Assembly: GCA_949291945.1 (NCBI GenBank)
Contig: CASEXH010000007.1
Coordinates: 48,968 to 112,967 of the forward strand
DNA: 64,000 bases
From: an uncultured Bacillota bacterium
GTDB lineage: Bacteria; Bacillota; Clostridia; Lachnospirales; Lachnospiraceae
Direction: 5' to 3'
A program made the translations under genes and the position numbers. Below, in pieces: positions 34,319 to 42,803 of the stretch. The notes under the pieces were generated by a model, which saw only the letters and a program-made list of their open reading frames with translations, was not told the DNA's origin and did no database searches. Positions within the stretch are counted from its first letter, which is position 1, and every line of letters begins with the position of its first letter.

Positions 34319-35362
34319 ATGGCCACAATTAAAGAAATTGCAAAAAAATGCGGCGTATCGGTTGCCACAGTTTCCAATATACTGAATGGGAAGCCGGGAG
34401 CCAGTGAAGCCACCAGAGAGCTGGTGCTGAAAACAGCGGAAAAGATGGAATACATGCCCAGCTATGTTGCTAAGAGCCTGAAGACCAGAAATACCAGAAA
34501 CATCGGAGTTATTGCGGAAGATATGACCATTTTCAGTATTCCGGATATTATTGACGGGATTACAGAATACTGCGAGAAAGTGGACTACAAGATATTTCTG
34601 ACAAATTTGAGACTGTTTAAGAAATACAATGACAGGTACTATCATCGGGATGACTACTATAATATGGTAAAACAGGAGATCAAGAAGTTTGTGGCGATGC
34701 AGACGGAAGGGATCATTTATGTGACTGCCCATGAAAGGGTGATGCACTGCATACCGGAAAACCTGTCGATTCCTGCAGTGATGGCTTACGGCTACACAGA
34801 GAGCAGAAAGATCCCGTCTATTGTGGTAGACGATCAGAAGGGCGCCTATGAACTGATCGGATATCTGATAGAAAAAGGGCACAGGAAGATCGGTGTGATC
34901 AGCGGAAAACCAGACAGTATCCATGCGCAGGACAGACTTTTGGGGTATCAGAAGGCATTGAGGGATAATCAGCTTATCTACGATCCCGAGCTGGTATGTT
35001 ATGGCGACTGGACAAGAGAGTCCGGTTATCAGTGGGTGGAAAAACTGCTGAAGCAGAATGTGACAGCAGTCTTCTGTATGAATGACCTGATGGCCGGAGG
35101 TGTATATGACCGGGCAGATGAGCTGGGAATAAAAATTCCTCAGGAACTTTCCGTGGTAGGATACGACAACCGGGAACTTTCCAGTTATTATAAACCTCCC
35201 CTTACGACTGTAGAGCTTCCTCTTCATGACATTGGTTACCGGGCAGCAGAGGTGATGATGGAGCTTTTAACGGGGAAAATAAAGACAGGAACCAGAGAAC
35301 TGGTCTACCAGGTTCCCTGTAATCAGCTGATCCGCCAGTCCGTGGGAATGGACAGAGCCTGA
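34319..35362 (+). CDS. LacI-family regulator of the arabinan locus
   Basis: The N-terminal helix-turn-helix is ATIKEIAKKCGVSVATVSNI, followed by the hinge (YVAKSLKTRNTRN) and the effector domain, with IPSIVVDDQKGAYELIGYLI and ELSVVGYDNRELSSYYKPPL. The length of 347 is typical. It is flanked by the divergent GH43 and the downstream GH127/ABC genes, so the inducer is probably arabinose or an arabino-oligosaccharide. Two related motifs in the next intergenic region (35541 and 35809) are candidate operators. The start follows AGGAAACGG. Its helix-turn-helix is close to that of the LacI-type protein at 26503. Confidence 0.88.
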   Translation: MATIKEIAKKCGVSVATVSNILNGKPGASEATRELVLKTAEKMEYMPSYVAKSLKTRNTRNIGVIAEDMTIFSIPDIIDGITEYCEKVDYKIFLTNLRLFKKYNDRYYHRDDYYNMVKQEIKKFVAMQTEGIIYVTAHERVMHCIPENLSIPAVMAYGYTESRKIPSIVVDDQKGAYELIGYLIEKGHRKIGVISGKPDSIHAQDRLLGYQKALRDNQLIYDPELVCYGDWTRESGYQWVEKLLKQNVTAVFCMNDLMAGGVYDRADELGIKIPQELSVVGYDNRELSSYYKPPLTTVELPLHDIGYRAAEVMMELLTGKIKTGTRELVYQVPCNQLIRQSVGMDRA

Positions 35363-35404
35363 AAAATACGATGGTACAAGTTGAAAAATATGGTACAAGT
35401 AAGA

Positions 35405-35458
35405 AAAAAGAGCCCGAAAATCTCTTCTTTGCAAAGAGAGCCAAGGGGCTCTTTTTTT
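35405..35458 (+). terminator. Terminator after the LacI-type gene
   Basis: AAAAAGAGCCC and GGGCTCTTTTTTT enclose an inner CTCTTCTTTGCAAAGAGAG hairpin; both sides have A/T runs. It begins a 514-bp gap without a gene (35363-35876) that is very AT-rich and holds a G10 run and two operator-like motifs. Confidence 0.8.
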
Positions 35459-35540
35459 GATGTTTTGCACAAATAAAAGTACAAGAAATCAAGGAAACGA
35501 GAAGAAATCAAAGGGAAAAATTTGTGCAATTTATATATAC

Positions 35541-35553
35541 TTAAACGATTTAA
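35541..35553. promoter_or_regulatory. Operator-like motif, copy 1
   Basis: TTAAACGATTTAA, a near-palindrome with a central CG, matches the motif at 35809 except for one base of spacing. Candidate site for the LacI-type regulator encoded just upstream. Confidence 0.4.
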
Positions 35554-35668
35554 ATTATCAATAAGTTGTGTAAAAAAATAAAAAGTTAAAAAACAAGAGA
35601 AAAACATAGAAAAAACGAGATAAAATGAGATGCAGAAATATATACGTACATATATGCGTTTTATTTAT

Positions 35669-35678
35669 GGGGGGGGGG
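35669..35678 (+). repeat. Run of ten G in a promoter-like region
   Basis: A G10 run in otherwise AT-rich DNA, five bases before a TATAAA hexamer (35684-35689). If that is a -10 box, the run lies in the spacer between it and an upstream T-rich -35-like region. Runs of this length are prone to slippage. Confidence 0.6.
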
Positions 35679-35808
35679 TATGGTATAAATAAGAAAACCG
35701 AGGGAAACTTGCACAAAACAACGGATTATTAAGGTGGAAAGTGCTACATATTACAAAAATAAAAGGAACAGATATATGGAAAAATAAGTAAAAATGGAGC
35801 ATTTTCGA

Positions 35809-35820
35809 TTAAACGATTAA
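35809..35820. promoter_or_regulatory. Operator-like motif, copy 2
   Basis: TTAAACGATTAA, 57 bp before the GH127 start codon. It repeats the motif at 35541-35553 and would be well placed to block transcription of the GH127 operon. Confidence 0.4.
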
Positions 35821-35876
35821 TTGAAAAAACAGACAAGTTGGCGGTTTTGAACACAGTTGAAGGAGCGCAGTGAAGG

Positions 35877-37829
35877 ATGGGAAAAGACAGGCTTGCAGAT
35901 ATTTCTCTGAAAAACATAGCCATTACCGATGGATTCTGGAATAAATACAGAAACCTGGTGAAAGATGTGATCATTCCCTACCAGTGGGATACGCTGAATG
36001 ATAATGTGCCGGACGCAGAGCCAAGCCATTGCATTGAAAATTTCCGTATCGCCGCAGGGGAGAAAAACGGAGAATTTTACGGGGCAGTATTCCAGGATAC
36101 AGATGTAGCTAAATGGCTGGAAGCAGTAGCATATGTGCTGGACTCCCAGGGACGAGACGAAGAACTGGAAAAGCTTGCAGATGAGACCATTGACCTGATC
36201 GGAAAGGCCCAGGGATCTGACGGCTATCTGAATACATATTTTACCATCAAAGAGCCGGAAAGACGATGGACAAACCTGAGAGAAGGCCATGAACTTTATA
36301 CCGCAGGACATATGATCGAGGCTGCAGTAGCTTACTATCAGGCTACAGGGAAAAGAAAGTTCCTGGATATTGTGATGAGATTTGCAGATCTGATCAGCGA
36401 GAGATTCGGCCCGGAAGACGGTAAATGCCATGGGTATCCGGGACATCCGGAGATTGAACTGGCCCTGGTAAAGCTTTACCGGGTGACAGGAAAGAAGAAC
36501 TATCTGGAAACTGCCAAATTTTTTGTGGATGCCAGAGGCGTGGGGGAAAATTATTTCTTCCAGGAAGAAAAAGGTGAGAGATATCAGCAGATATTTCCTG
36601 AGTTTACCGGATATGAACCGGAGTACTCCCAATCCCACAAGCCCGTCAGAGAACAGAAAACTGCAGAAGGACATGCGGTAAGAGCTGTGTACCTTTACAG
36701 TGCTATGGCAGACCTGGCTTATGAATACCAGGATGAATCTCTTCTGAAGGCCTGCGAAACCCTCTGGAAAAACATGGTTACAAAGAGGATGTATATAACA
36801 GGAGGCATTGGTTCCTCAGGACTGTTAGAGAGATTTACTGCAGACTATGATCTTCCCAATGACAGAAACTATGCAGAGTCCTGTGCATCTATCGGGCTTG
36901 CAATGTTCGGCAAACGGATGGGACAGATCACCAGAGATGCAAAATATGCAGATATCGTAGAGAAAGCTCTGTACAATACTGTTCTGGCAGGAATTGCCAT
37001 GGATGGAAAAGGTTTCTTTTACGTGAATCCATTGGAAGTGTGGCCGGATAACTGTCTGAAACGTACCTCTATGGAACATGTGAAACCAGTACGCCAGAAA
37101 TGGTTCGGAGTGGCTTGCTGTCCTCCGAATATTGCAAGGACACTGGCTTCTCTGGGACAGTATATATATGGAGAAGACGAAGAATCCATTTTTATAAACC
37201 TGTATGTTTCCAATGAAGCAGAGACCCAGATAAATGGAGTTCCCTGTAAACTGACCATAGACAGTGATTTTCTGAAAAACGGAAACGTAAAGATTTATGT
37301 AAAATCCCAACAAGATTCCGGCGGAAAACTGGCCTTGAGGATTCCAGGATATTCCCGGAGATTTCTGGTTTCCAGAAATGGAAATGAAATCAGCAGCCCC
37401 AGAATAGAGAAAGGGTATTTGATCCTTGAGGATATGAAGGCAGAGGAAATAATTACGGTTTCCTGCAACATGGAAGCGAGATTTATTCACGCCAACCCAG
37501 AAGTAAGGGCTGATGAAGGCAGAGTGGCCATTATAAGAGGGCCTCTGGTATATTGCCTGGAAGAGGCAGACAACGGGAGAAACCTTTCCTCTTTATATAT
37601 AGATACAAAAGCAGAGCTGACCGAAGCCTACGAAGATGAACTCTTAGGCGGGGTGGTAACAGTAACCGCTAAAGGCAAGCGGATTTCCAATGAAGGCTGG
37701 AATGAGGATGAATTATATAAAGAACAGGAAATCCAGCTGGAAGATGTGGTGTTAAAAGCAGTCCCCTATTGCAACTGGGGAAACAGAGAGACGGGAGAGA
37801 TGGCCGTCTGGATCAAAGAACTTTTTTAA
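35877..37829 (+). CDS. GH127 beta-L-arabinofuranosidase
   Basis: Cytoplasmic zinc-dependent enzyme that removes beta-L-arabinofuranose. The (alpha/alpha)6-barrel part begins FWNKYRNLVKDVIIPYQWD and continues through HELYTAGHMIEAAVAYYQATG. Residues matching those known for Bifidobacterium HypBA1 are visible: acid/base E318 (GLLERF), Zn ligands E334 and C336 (AESCAS) and the Cys pair C414-C415 (GVACCPPNIAR), one of which is the nucleophile. The length of 650 is very close to HypBA1. It is the first gene of the ABC transporter operon. Its substrate may be beta-linked arabinose of plant glycoproteins or a branch of arabinan. The start follows GAAGGAG. Confidence 0.93.
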   Translation: MGKDRLADISLKNIAITDGFWNKYRNLVKDVIIPYQWDTLNDNVPDAEPSHCIENFRIAAGEKNGEFYGAVFQDTDVAKWLEAVAYVLDSQGRDEELEKLADETIDLIGKAQGSDGYLNTYFTIKEPERRWTNLREGHELYTAGHMIEAAVAYYQATGKRKFLDIVMRFADLISERFGPEDGKCHGYPGHPEIELALVKLYRVTGKKNYLETAKFFVDARGVGENYFFQEEKGERYQQIFPEFTGYEPEYSQSHKPVREQKTAEGHAVRAVYLYSAMADLAYEYQDESLLKACETLWKNMVTKRMYITGGIGSSGLLERFTADYDLPNDRNYAESCASIGLAMFGKRMGQITRDAKYADIVEKALYNTVLAGIAMDGKGFFYVNPLEVWPDNCLKRTSMEHVKPVRQKWFGVACCPPNIARTLASLGQYIYGEDEESIFINLYVSNEAETQINGVPCKLTIDSDFLKNGNVKIYVKSQQDSGGKLALRIPGYSRRFLVSRNGNEISSPRIEKGYLILEDMKAEEIITVSCNMEARFIHANPEVRADEGRVAIIRGPLVYCLEEADNGRNLSSLYIDTKAELTEAYEDELLGGVVTVTAKGKRISNEGWNEDELYKEQEIQLEDVVLKAVPYCNWGNRETGEMAVWIKELF

Positions 37830-37895
37830 ACCGTATCATACAGAAGCGGAGACTTCTGATTTGATAAAAAAATAATTTAAAGGAGGGCACTATCT

Positions 37896-39281
37896 ATGAA
37901 AAAGAAAGTGTTAGCTGCATTATTATGTGCGGCAATGACAGGAACCATGTTGGCAGGCTGCGGTGGCGGCGGATCCAGTGATGATTCCGGCAGCGGTTCT
38001 ACAGAGGAAGCTGCTGAGGGGGAAGAAGGAGAAGCAGAACCCGAAGACGTAACAACAGTAGGACCGGACTCCGGTACAAAGATGGAAATGTGGTCCTTTG
38101 TAAGTCAGCACAATGACTTCTATGCAAAGATGCTGGAAAAATGGAACGAGCAGAATCCTGACAGACAGATTCAGATCACATTTACAACATATCCTTTTGC
38201 TGATATGCACAACAAACTGATGATGTCCCTGCAGACAGGAGAAGGTGCACCGGATTTATGTGATATTGAGAGAGGTCAGTTCCCTAACTTCCTTCAGGGT
38301 GAAGTTCAGCTGTATGCTTTGAATGATGCACTGGCTCCATACACAGCGGATCTTGTACAGTCCCGTCTGGACATCTACAGCAAAGACGGAAATTACTACG
38401 GAGCTCCTACACACGTTGGTGCTACTGTAATGTATTACAACGACGAGCTTCTTTCCCAGTATGGTATCGACTACAGAAATATCAAGACATGGGATGATTA
38501 TACCGCAGCAGCTGAACAGCTGAAAGAAGCTACAAACGGCGAAGTGAAGATGACTGAGATCGATACAGGCGGTACAGACTGGATGTGGCTGTCTATGGCT
38601 GAGCATGGCGAAGACCAGGTAGACGAAGATGGAAAAGCTGTTGTCACAGACGGTATGGCAGAAATGCTGAAATTACAGAAAGAATGGCTGGACAACGACC
38701 TTGCCATGATCTGTCCGGCAGGCCAGGTAGATACAGAAGAAGGAAAACAGGCTATTATGGATCAGCAGTTTGCTTCCTTCCCGAAAGCTTTATGGTACAT
38801 GAGCCGTTTCGTATCTGATATGCCAGATGAAACCGGAAAATGGGCCATCGCTCCCTGCCCTGTATTTGAAGAGGGACAGCCTCGTTCTGTAGGTATCGGC
38901 GGAACTGGTACAGTTGTTACACAGCAGTCTGAAGATCCTGAACTGGCAGCAGATTTCATCGCATATGCAAAATGCTCTTATGACGGCTGCTTAGGTATCT
39001 GGCAGGATTTAGGATTTGATGTCTGCAACACATCTATCTGGAAAGATACAGCTGTTACACAGGATGCATCAAATCAGTACATTGCATACTTCAGAACAAA
39101 CCCATTTGATGTATTAAATGAAATCGAAGATGAGATCGGCGCTATTACTGTTAATGAGAATACCTTTATTTTAAGTGATTATTTAAATGTAACTACATTT
39201 AACAGTATCTTTGAAGATGGAATGGATGTTGACGAAGCTCTTCAGGAATGCCAGGATATGGTTGACATTGACCAGGGCTAA
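37896..39281 (+). CDS. CUT1 sugar ABC transporter binding lipoprotein
   Basis: Extracellular binding protein for (arabino-)oligosaccharides. The signal peptide ends in LAGC (lipid Cys about 22), then a Gly/Ser linker and a Glu-rich stretch. The mature domain starts TKMEMWSFVSQHNDFYAKMLEKWNEQNP, seen as the core MEMWSFVSQHNDFY, and includes ALNDALAPY and GAPTHVGATVMYYN, typical of SBP_bac_1 proteins. Length 461. The strong site AAAGGAGGG supports the start. It is followed by an attenuating hairpin and two permease genes. The gene for the ATPase is not present in the cluster. Confidence 0.92.
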   Translation: MKKKVLAALLCAAMTGTMLAGCGGGGSSDDSGSGSTEEAAEGEEGEAEPEDVTTVGPDSGTKMEMWSFVSQHNDFYAKMLEKWNEQNPDRQIQITFTTYPFADMHNKLMMSLQTGEGAPDLCDIERGQFPNFLQGEVQLYALNDALAPYTADLVQSRLDIYSKDGNYYGAPTHVGATVMYYNDELLSQYGIDYRNIKTWDDYTAAAEQLKEATNGEVKMTEIDTGGTDWMWLSMAEHGEDQVDEDGKAVVTDGMAEMLKLQKEWLDNDLAMICPAGQVDTEEGKQAIMDQQFASFPKALWYMSRFVSDMPDETGKWAIAPCPVFEEGQPRSVGIGGTGTVVTQQSEDPELAADFIAYAKCSYDGCLGIWQDLGFDVCNTSIWKDTAVTQDASNQYIAYFRTNPFDVLNEIEDEIGAITVNENTFILSDYLNVTTFNSIFEDGMDVDEALQECQDMVDIDQG

Positions 39282-39316
39282 CTTGAAGTGAAGAAGTGTC
39301 TTCAGTGATTTGAACG

Positions 39317-39348
39317 AAATTGCCTGGGGATAAAAACCTGGGCAATTT
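39317..39348 (+). terminator. Attenuating hairpin between the binding protein and permease genes
   Basis: AAATTGCC and GGCAATTT form a perfect stem with an extra CTGG-type inner pairing, followed by TCTTTAT. The position fits differential expression of the binding protein. Confidence 0.6.
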
Positions 39349-39371
39349 CTTTATAGAAGGAGTGTGAGATC

Positions 39372-40268
39372 GTGAAGTTAAAGAAATTTTTATTCTCTCA
39401 GAAAGCGGCCCCTTATGTGTTCGTACTCCCGTTTATACTCAGTTTCTGCATTTTTTGGGTCTACCCGTTGTTCAGTACGGTGAAAATGAGTTTCCAGTCT
39501 ATCCTGCCAGGGCAGATTGAATGGATCGGCCTGGAAAATTATACGAAGCTTTTGAGAGATACGGCCTTTCATATGGCAATTAAGAACAGTTTTACATATA
39601 TGATACTTTCATTAGTTCTTTTGATCCCTTTCCCGATGCTGTTTGCAGTACTTATGGACAGCAATCTGGTAAAAGCAAAGGGTGTATGGAAAGCGGTTCT
39701 GTATATGCCTGCCCTTACCTCAGTGGTTATTTCAGGTACCTTGTTCCGTCTGATGTTTGCAGAAATGCCTACAGGACAGATGAACCAGATCCTCCAGTTT
39801 TTTGGTAGTGACGCAATTCCATGGCTGAAAAACGGGACCACGGCTATGTTTGCGCTGATTCTGCTTTGCTGCTGGAGATGGACAGGCGTTAATATGCTGT
39901 ATTTTATGTCAGGGCTGAAAGGTATTGATGCGTCCCTCTATGAAGCGGCAGATATTGACGGCGCCAACAGCTGGAAAAAATTCTGGTATGTGACCATACC
40001 TCTTTTAAAGCCTACAACAATTTATGTGCTGACGATCAGCGTATATGCCGGATTGGCAATGTTCCTGGAATCCTATATGTTATGGGGAGGAAATACATCG
40101 CCGAAGAATATCGGTCTTACCATTGTAGGATATCTGTATAAACGTGGTATTGAGAGAAACCAGATGGGCTATGCATCGGCTGTCGGTCTTGTGCTTCTTG
40201 CTATCGCATTACTGATCAATGTAGTACAGCTGGTACTGAACGGTACATTTAAGAAGGAGGAGAGTTGA
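39372..40268 (+). CDS. CUT1 sugar ABC permease subunit 1
   Basis: Inner-membrane component of the arabino-oligosaccharide importer, 298 residues, six hydrophobic segments. The first is AAPYVFVLPFILSFCIFWVYP. The cytoplasmic EAA loop reads SLYEAADIDGANSWKKFWYVTIPLL, seen as the core EAADIDGANSWKKFWYVTIP, and contacts the ATPase. It belongs to the MalF/UgpA/AraP type. GTG is the start codon, after AAGGAGTGTG. The next permease gene begins one base after its stop. Confidence 0.92.
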   Translation: MKLKKFLFSQKAAPYVFVLPFILSFCIFWVYPLFSTVKMSFQSILPGQIEWIGLENYTKLLRDTAFHMAIKNSFTYMILSLVLLIPFPMLFAVLMDSNLVKAKGVWKAVLYMPALTSVVISGTLFRLMFAEMPTGQMNQILQFFGSDAIPWLKNGTTAMFALILLCCWRWTGVNMLYFMSGLKGIDASLYEAADIDGANSWKKFWYVTIPLLKPTTIYVLTISVYAGLAMFLESYMLWGGNTSPKNIGLTIVGYLYKRGIERNQMGYASAVGLVLLAIALLINVVQLVLNGTFKKEES

Positions 40269-40269
40269 T

Positions 40270-41157
40270 ATGGCAAATACAGCATCTTCCAAAGAAAAAG
40301 AAAAAATGGGAATGACAGCGAAAAACAGGATCCTTTCCGTGATCGCAACAGGATTTTTTGTAGTCTTATGTGCGTTGGTTGTTTTCCCGGTATTTGCGGG
40401 CTTGCTGGCATCCTTCCGCCCGGGTTCTGAACTGATCCGCCGGGGATTGTCTCTGAATCTGGACTTCTCCACGATGTCTCTGGATAACTATATTTACCTG
40501 TTTTCCGGAAATGCAGACTCCAGAAAATACTTTATGTGGTATAAAAACAGTCTTGTGCTGACAATCCTTACAGTTGTGCTTACATTGGCGATCTGCTACT
40601 TTGTGGCATATGGAATCTCCATGTATAAGTTCAAACTTCAGAACGTGATCCTTTTCCTGGTTATCGCAACTATGATGGTTCCTTTTGAAATCCTTATGCT
40701 GCCATTATATCAGGAAATGATGGACTTAAACCTGATGAACACTACAGCCGGTGTAATCCTTCCCGGTCTGTGCGGTGCTTCTACCATATTCTTCTTCCGG
40801 CAGTATATGATAGGTCTGCCCAAAGACCTGCTGGATGCAGGGCGGATCGATGGTTGTACAGAATACGGTATTTGTGTAAAAATCATTCTCCCTATCACAA
40901 AACCGGCATTTGCTTCTATGGCTATTCTGTCTACGATGGGTTCCTGGAACAACCTGCTCTGGCCGATGATGGTATATCGTGATGCAGATAAGTTTACATT
41001 GCCGATCGGTTTGAATACTTTGCTGACACCTTACGGCAATAACTATGACGTGCTGATCGCCGGATCCATGTTTGGTATCATTCCTATCCTGGTAGTATTC
41101 CTTTGCTTCCAGAGATACTTTATTGATGGTATGGTAACTGGAGCGGTAAAAGGCTGA
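40270..41157 (+). CDS. CUT1 sugar ABC permease subunit 2
   Basis: Second permease half, MalG/UgpE/AraQ type, 295 residues, six hydrophobic segments. The EAA loop is DAGRIDGCTEYGICVKIILP. Cysteine and glycine in GCTEYGI replace the commoner residues but the G at the core is kept. The binding site AAGGAGGAGAG lies at the end of the first permease gene, so the two are coupled. With the binding protein it makes a CUT1 importer that must borrow an ATPase such as an MsmX-type protein encoded elsewhere. Confidence 0.92.
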   Translation: MANTASSKEKEKMGMTAKNRILSVIATGFFVVLCALVVFPVFAGLLASFRPGSELIRRGLSLNLDFSTMSLDNYIYLFSGNADSRKYFMWYKNSLVLTILTVVLTLAICYFVAYGISMYKFKLQNVILFLVIATMMVPFEILMLPLYQEMMDLNLMNTTAGVILPGLCGASTIFFFRQYMIGLPKDLLDAGRIDGCTEYGICVKIILPITKPAFASMAILSTMGSWNNLLWPMMVYRDADKFTLPIGLNTLLTPYGNNYDVLIAGSMFGIIPILVVFLCFQRYFIDGMVTGAVKG

Positions 41158-41168
41158 AAAACAAATAT

Positions 41169-41215
41169 GGGGACTGCTGTGCATAATGTGCATTGTGTAC
41201 GGCGGTCCCTGTTTT
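41169..41215 (+). terminator. Hairpin between the permease and the extracellular GH43 gene
   Basis: GGGACTGC and GCGGTCCC pair around a long inner stem (TGTGCA/TGTGTAC region), followed by TGTTTTTA. It may limit read-through into the next gene. Confidence 0.6.
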
Positions 41216-41228
41216 TATGGAGGGCTAT

Positions 41229-42746
41229 ATGAAAAAAATAAAGATTTTTATGCTTGTGGGGGCTGCCATTTTGTGCCTGGCAGGATGCGGAGGAAATGAT
41301 GAGCTTTCTTTAGAAGAAATTGAAGAAAAGAAAGGAAGTTTTTCTGCCGGAGCATCTGTCCACGATCCATCTGTATTCAAAGAAAACGGAACCTATTATA
41401 TTTTCGGGTCTCATATGGAAGCAGCCAAGTCAGAAAACCTGAGAGAGTGGAAATCTTTTGCTTCAGGAGTATCCCAAAACAATGAACTTTTTGACAATCT
41501 TTTTGATGAGCCAAGGAAAGCTTTTGAATTTGTAGGGAAGAATGAAGAAGGAGGCTATTCGGTTTGGGCGCCGGATGTGATATACAATGAAAAAATGGGC
41601 AAATACATGATGTATTTTTGCACCACGTCTACCTATAAAAGATCCTCTATATGTTTCGCTACGGCTGACAATCCGGAAGGACCCTATACTTTCCAGGATA
41701 CGATACTGCATTCTGGGTTCAGAACAGCAGATACAAAGAATAAACAGCAGATTTTCGGCGATGAAAATTTTGATATGCGTAAGTATATGATGTCAGGAGA
41801 TTATAATAATCTGCAGTGGCCCAACGCTCTGGATCCTTCTGTTTTCTACGATGAAGACGGAAGAATGTGGATGGTATATGGCTCCTGGTCCGGAGGAATC
41901 TTTATACTGGAACTTGACCAGGAAACGGGATATCCCATTTTCCCGGAAGAAGATGAAGAGAATGAGGTGGACAGCTATTACGGAAAGCACCTCATAGGCG
42001 GAATGCATTTATCCTGTGAAGGCCCATACATTTTGTATGATGAAACCAGCGGATATTATTACTTGTTTGTATCATATGGAAGTCTGACAGCTGACGGAGG
42101 ATACCAGATCAGATTATACCGTTCGGAAAAACCAGATGGCCCCTATGTGGATTACAGCGGGGAGACGTTCTCCTTAGGAGTGGAAGATCACAGCCAGTAC
42201 GGGCTTAAAATGATGGGAAATTATACTTTCCCAAGCCTTCCATATTCCTATATGGCACCGGGACATAATTCTGCTTTTGTTGATGATGACGGAAAACTCT
42301 ATATCGTATACCACCAGAGGTTCAGCGATATGGGAGAAATGCATGAGCCAAGAGTTCATCAGATATTCAGAAACAAAGACGGATGGCTTGTTGCGGCTCC
42401 TTTCGCCACCCAGGGTGAAGAGCTTCGGGAAGAAGGAAACAGCAGCAAAGAGATTGCAGGAACATACTATTATGTTAACCACGGGACGGATATCTCGGCG
42501 GAAGTACATGAGGCAGAGGAGATCCAGCTTACAGCTGGAGGAAAGATAAAGGATTCTTCTGGTAAGAATATCGGAGAGTTTGTCACGGAAGAAAATTCTC
42601 CATATATTACCCTTTCCACAGACGAGGGAGAATATGAAGGAGTGCTGGTGGATATGGAAGACGAAGCGGGAAATCCGGTTCTGTGCTTCACTGCGGCAGG
42701 AGAAAATAATCAGTCTGTCTGGGGAGTAAAATACTTAAAAGAATAG
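41229..42746 (+). CDS. Extracellular GH43 lipoprotein, probable endo-arabinanase
   Basis: Cell-surface arabinan-degrading enzyme of 505 residues. The signal peptide ends LCLAGC, giving lipid Cys about 20. The GH43 catalytic domain has base Asp in VHDPSVFKENGTYYIFGS (core HDPSVF), VWAPDVIYN and the general acid Glu in SCEGPYILYD. GHNSAFVDDDGKLYIVYHQRF near residue 350 is a feature of endo-arabinanase-type GH43 proteins with a C-terminal beta-barrel domain, which follows (TYYYVNHGTDISAEVHE). The start is the ATG after GGAGG; a GTG twelve codons upstream lies within the hairpin. It should release arabino-oligosaccharides for the ABC importer. Endo activity is an inference. Confidence 0.86.
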   Translation: MKKIKIFMLVGAAILCLAGCGGNDELSLEEIEEKKGSFSAGASVHDPSVFKENGTYYIFGSHMEAAKSENLREWKSFASGVSQNNELFDNLFDEPRKAFEFVGKNEEGGYSVWAPDVIYNEKMGKYMMYFCTTSTYKRSSICFATADNPEGPYTFQDTILHSGFRTADTKNKQQIFGDENFDMRKYMMSGDYNNLQWPNALDPSVFYDEDGRMWMVYGSWSGGIFILELDQETGYPIFPEEDEENEVDSYYGKHLIGGMHLSCEGPYILYDETSGYYYLFVSYGSLTADGGYQIRLYRSEKPDGPYVDYSGETFSLGVEDHSQYGLKMMGNYTFPSLPYSYMAPGHNSAFVDDDGKLYIVYHQRFSDMGEMHEPRVHQIFRNKDGWLVAAPFATQGEELREEGNSSKEIAGTYYYVNHGTDISAEVHEAEEIQLTAGGKIKDSSGKNIGEFVTEENSPYITLSTDEGEYEGVLVDMEDEAGNPVLCFTAAGENNQSVWGVKYLKE

Positions 42747-42756
42747 AGGATAGAAC

Positions 42757-42790
42757 GGCGGCTGGACTCCTGAGAAGGGGTCCGGCTGCC
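42757..42790. terminator. Hairpin between convergent GH43 and regulator genes
   Basis: GGCGGCTGGAC and GTCCGGCTGCC pair with two G-U pairs. There is no T tract, so this is a probable but weak terminator for the convergent pair. Confidence 0.5.
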
Positions 42791-42803
42791 AGAATATGAA
42801 AGA

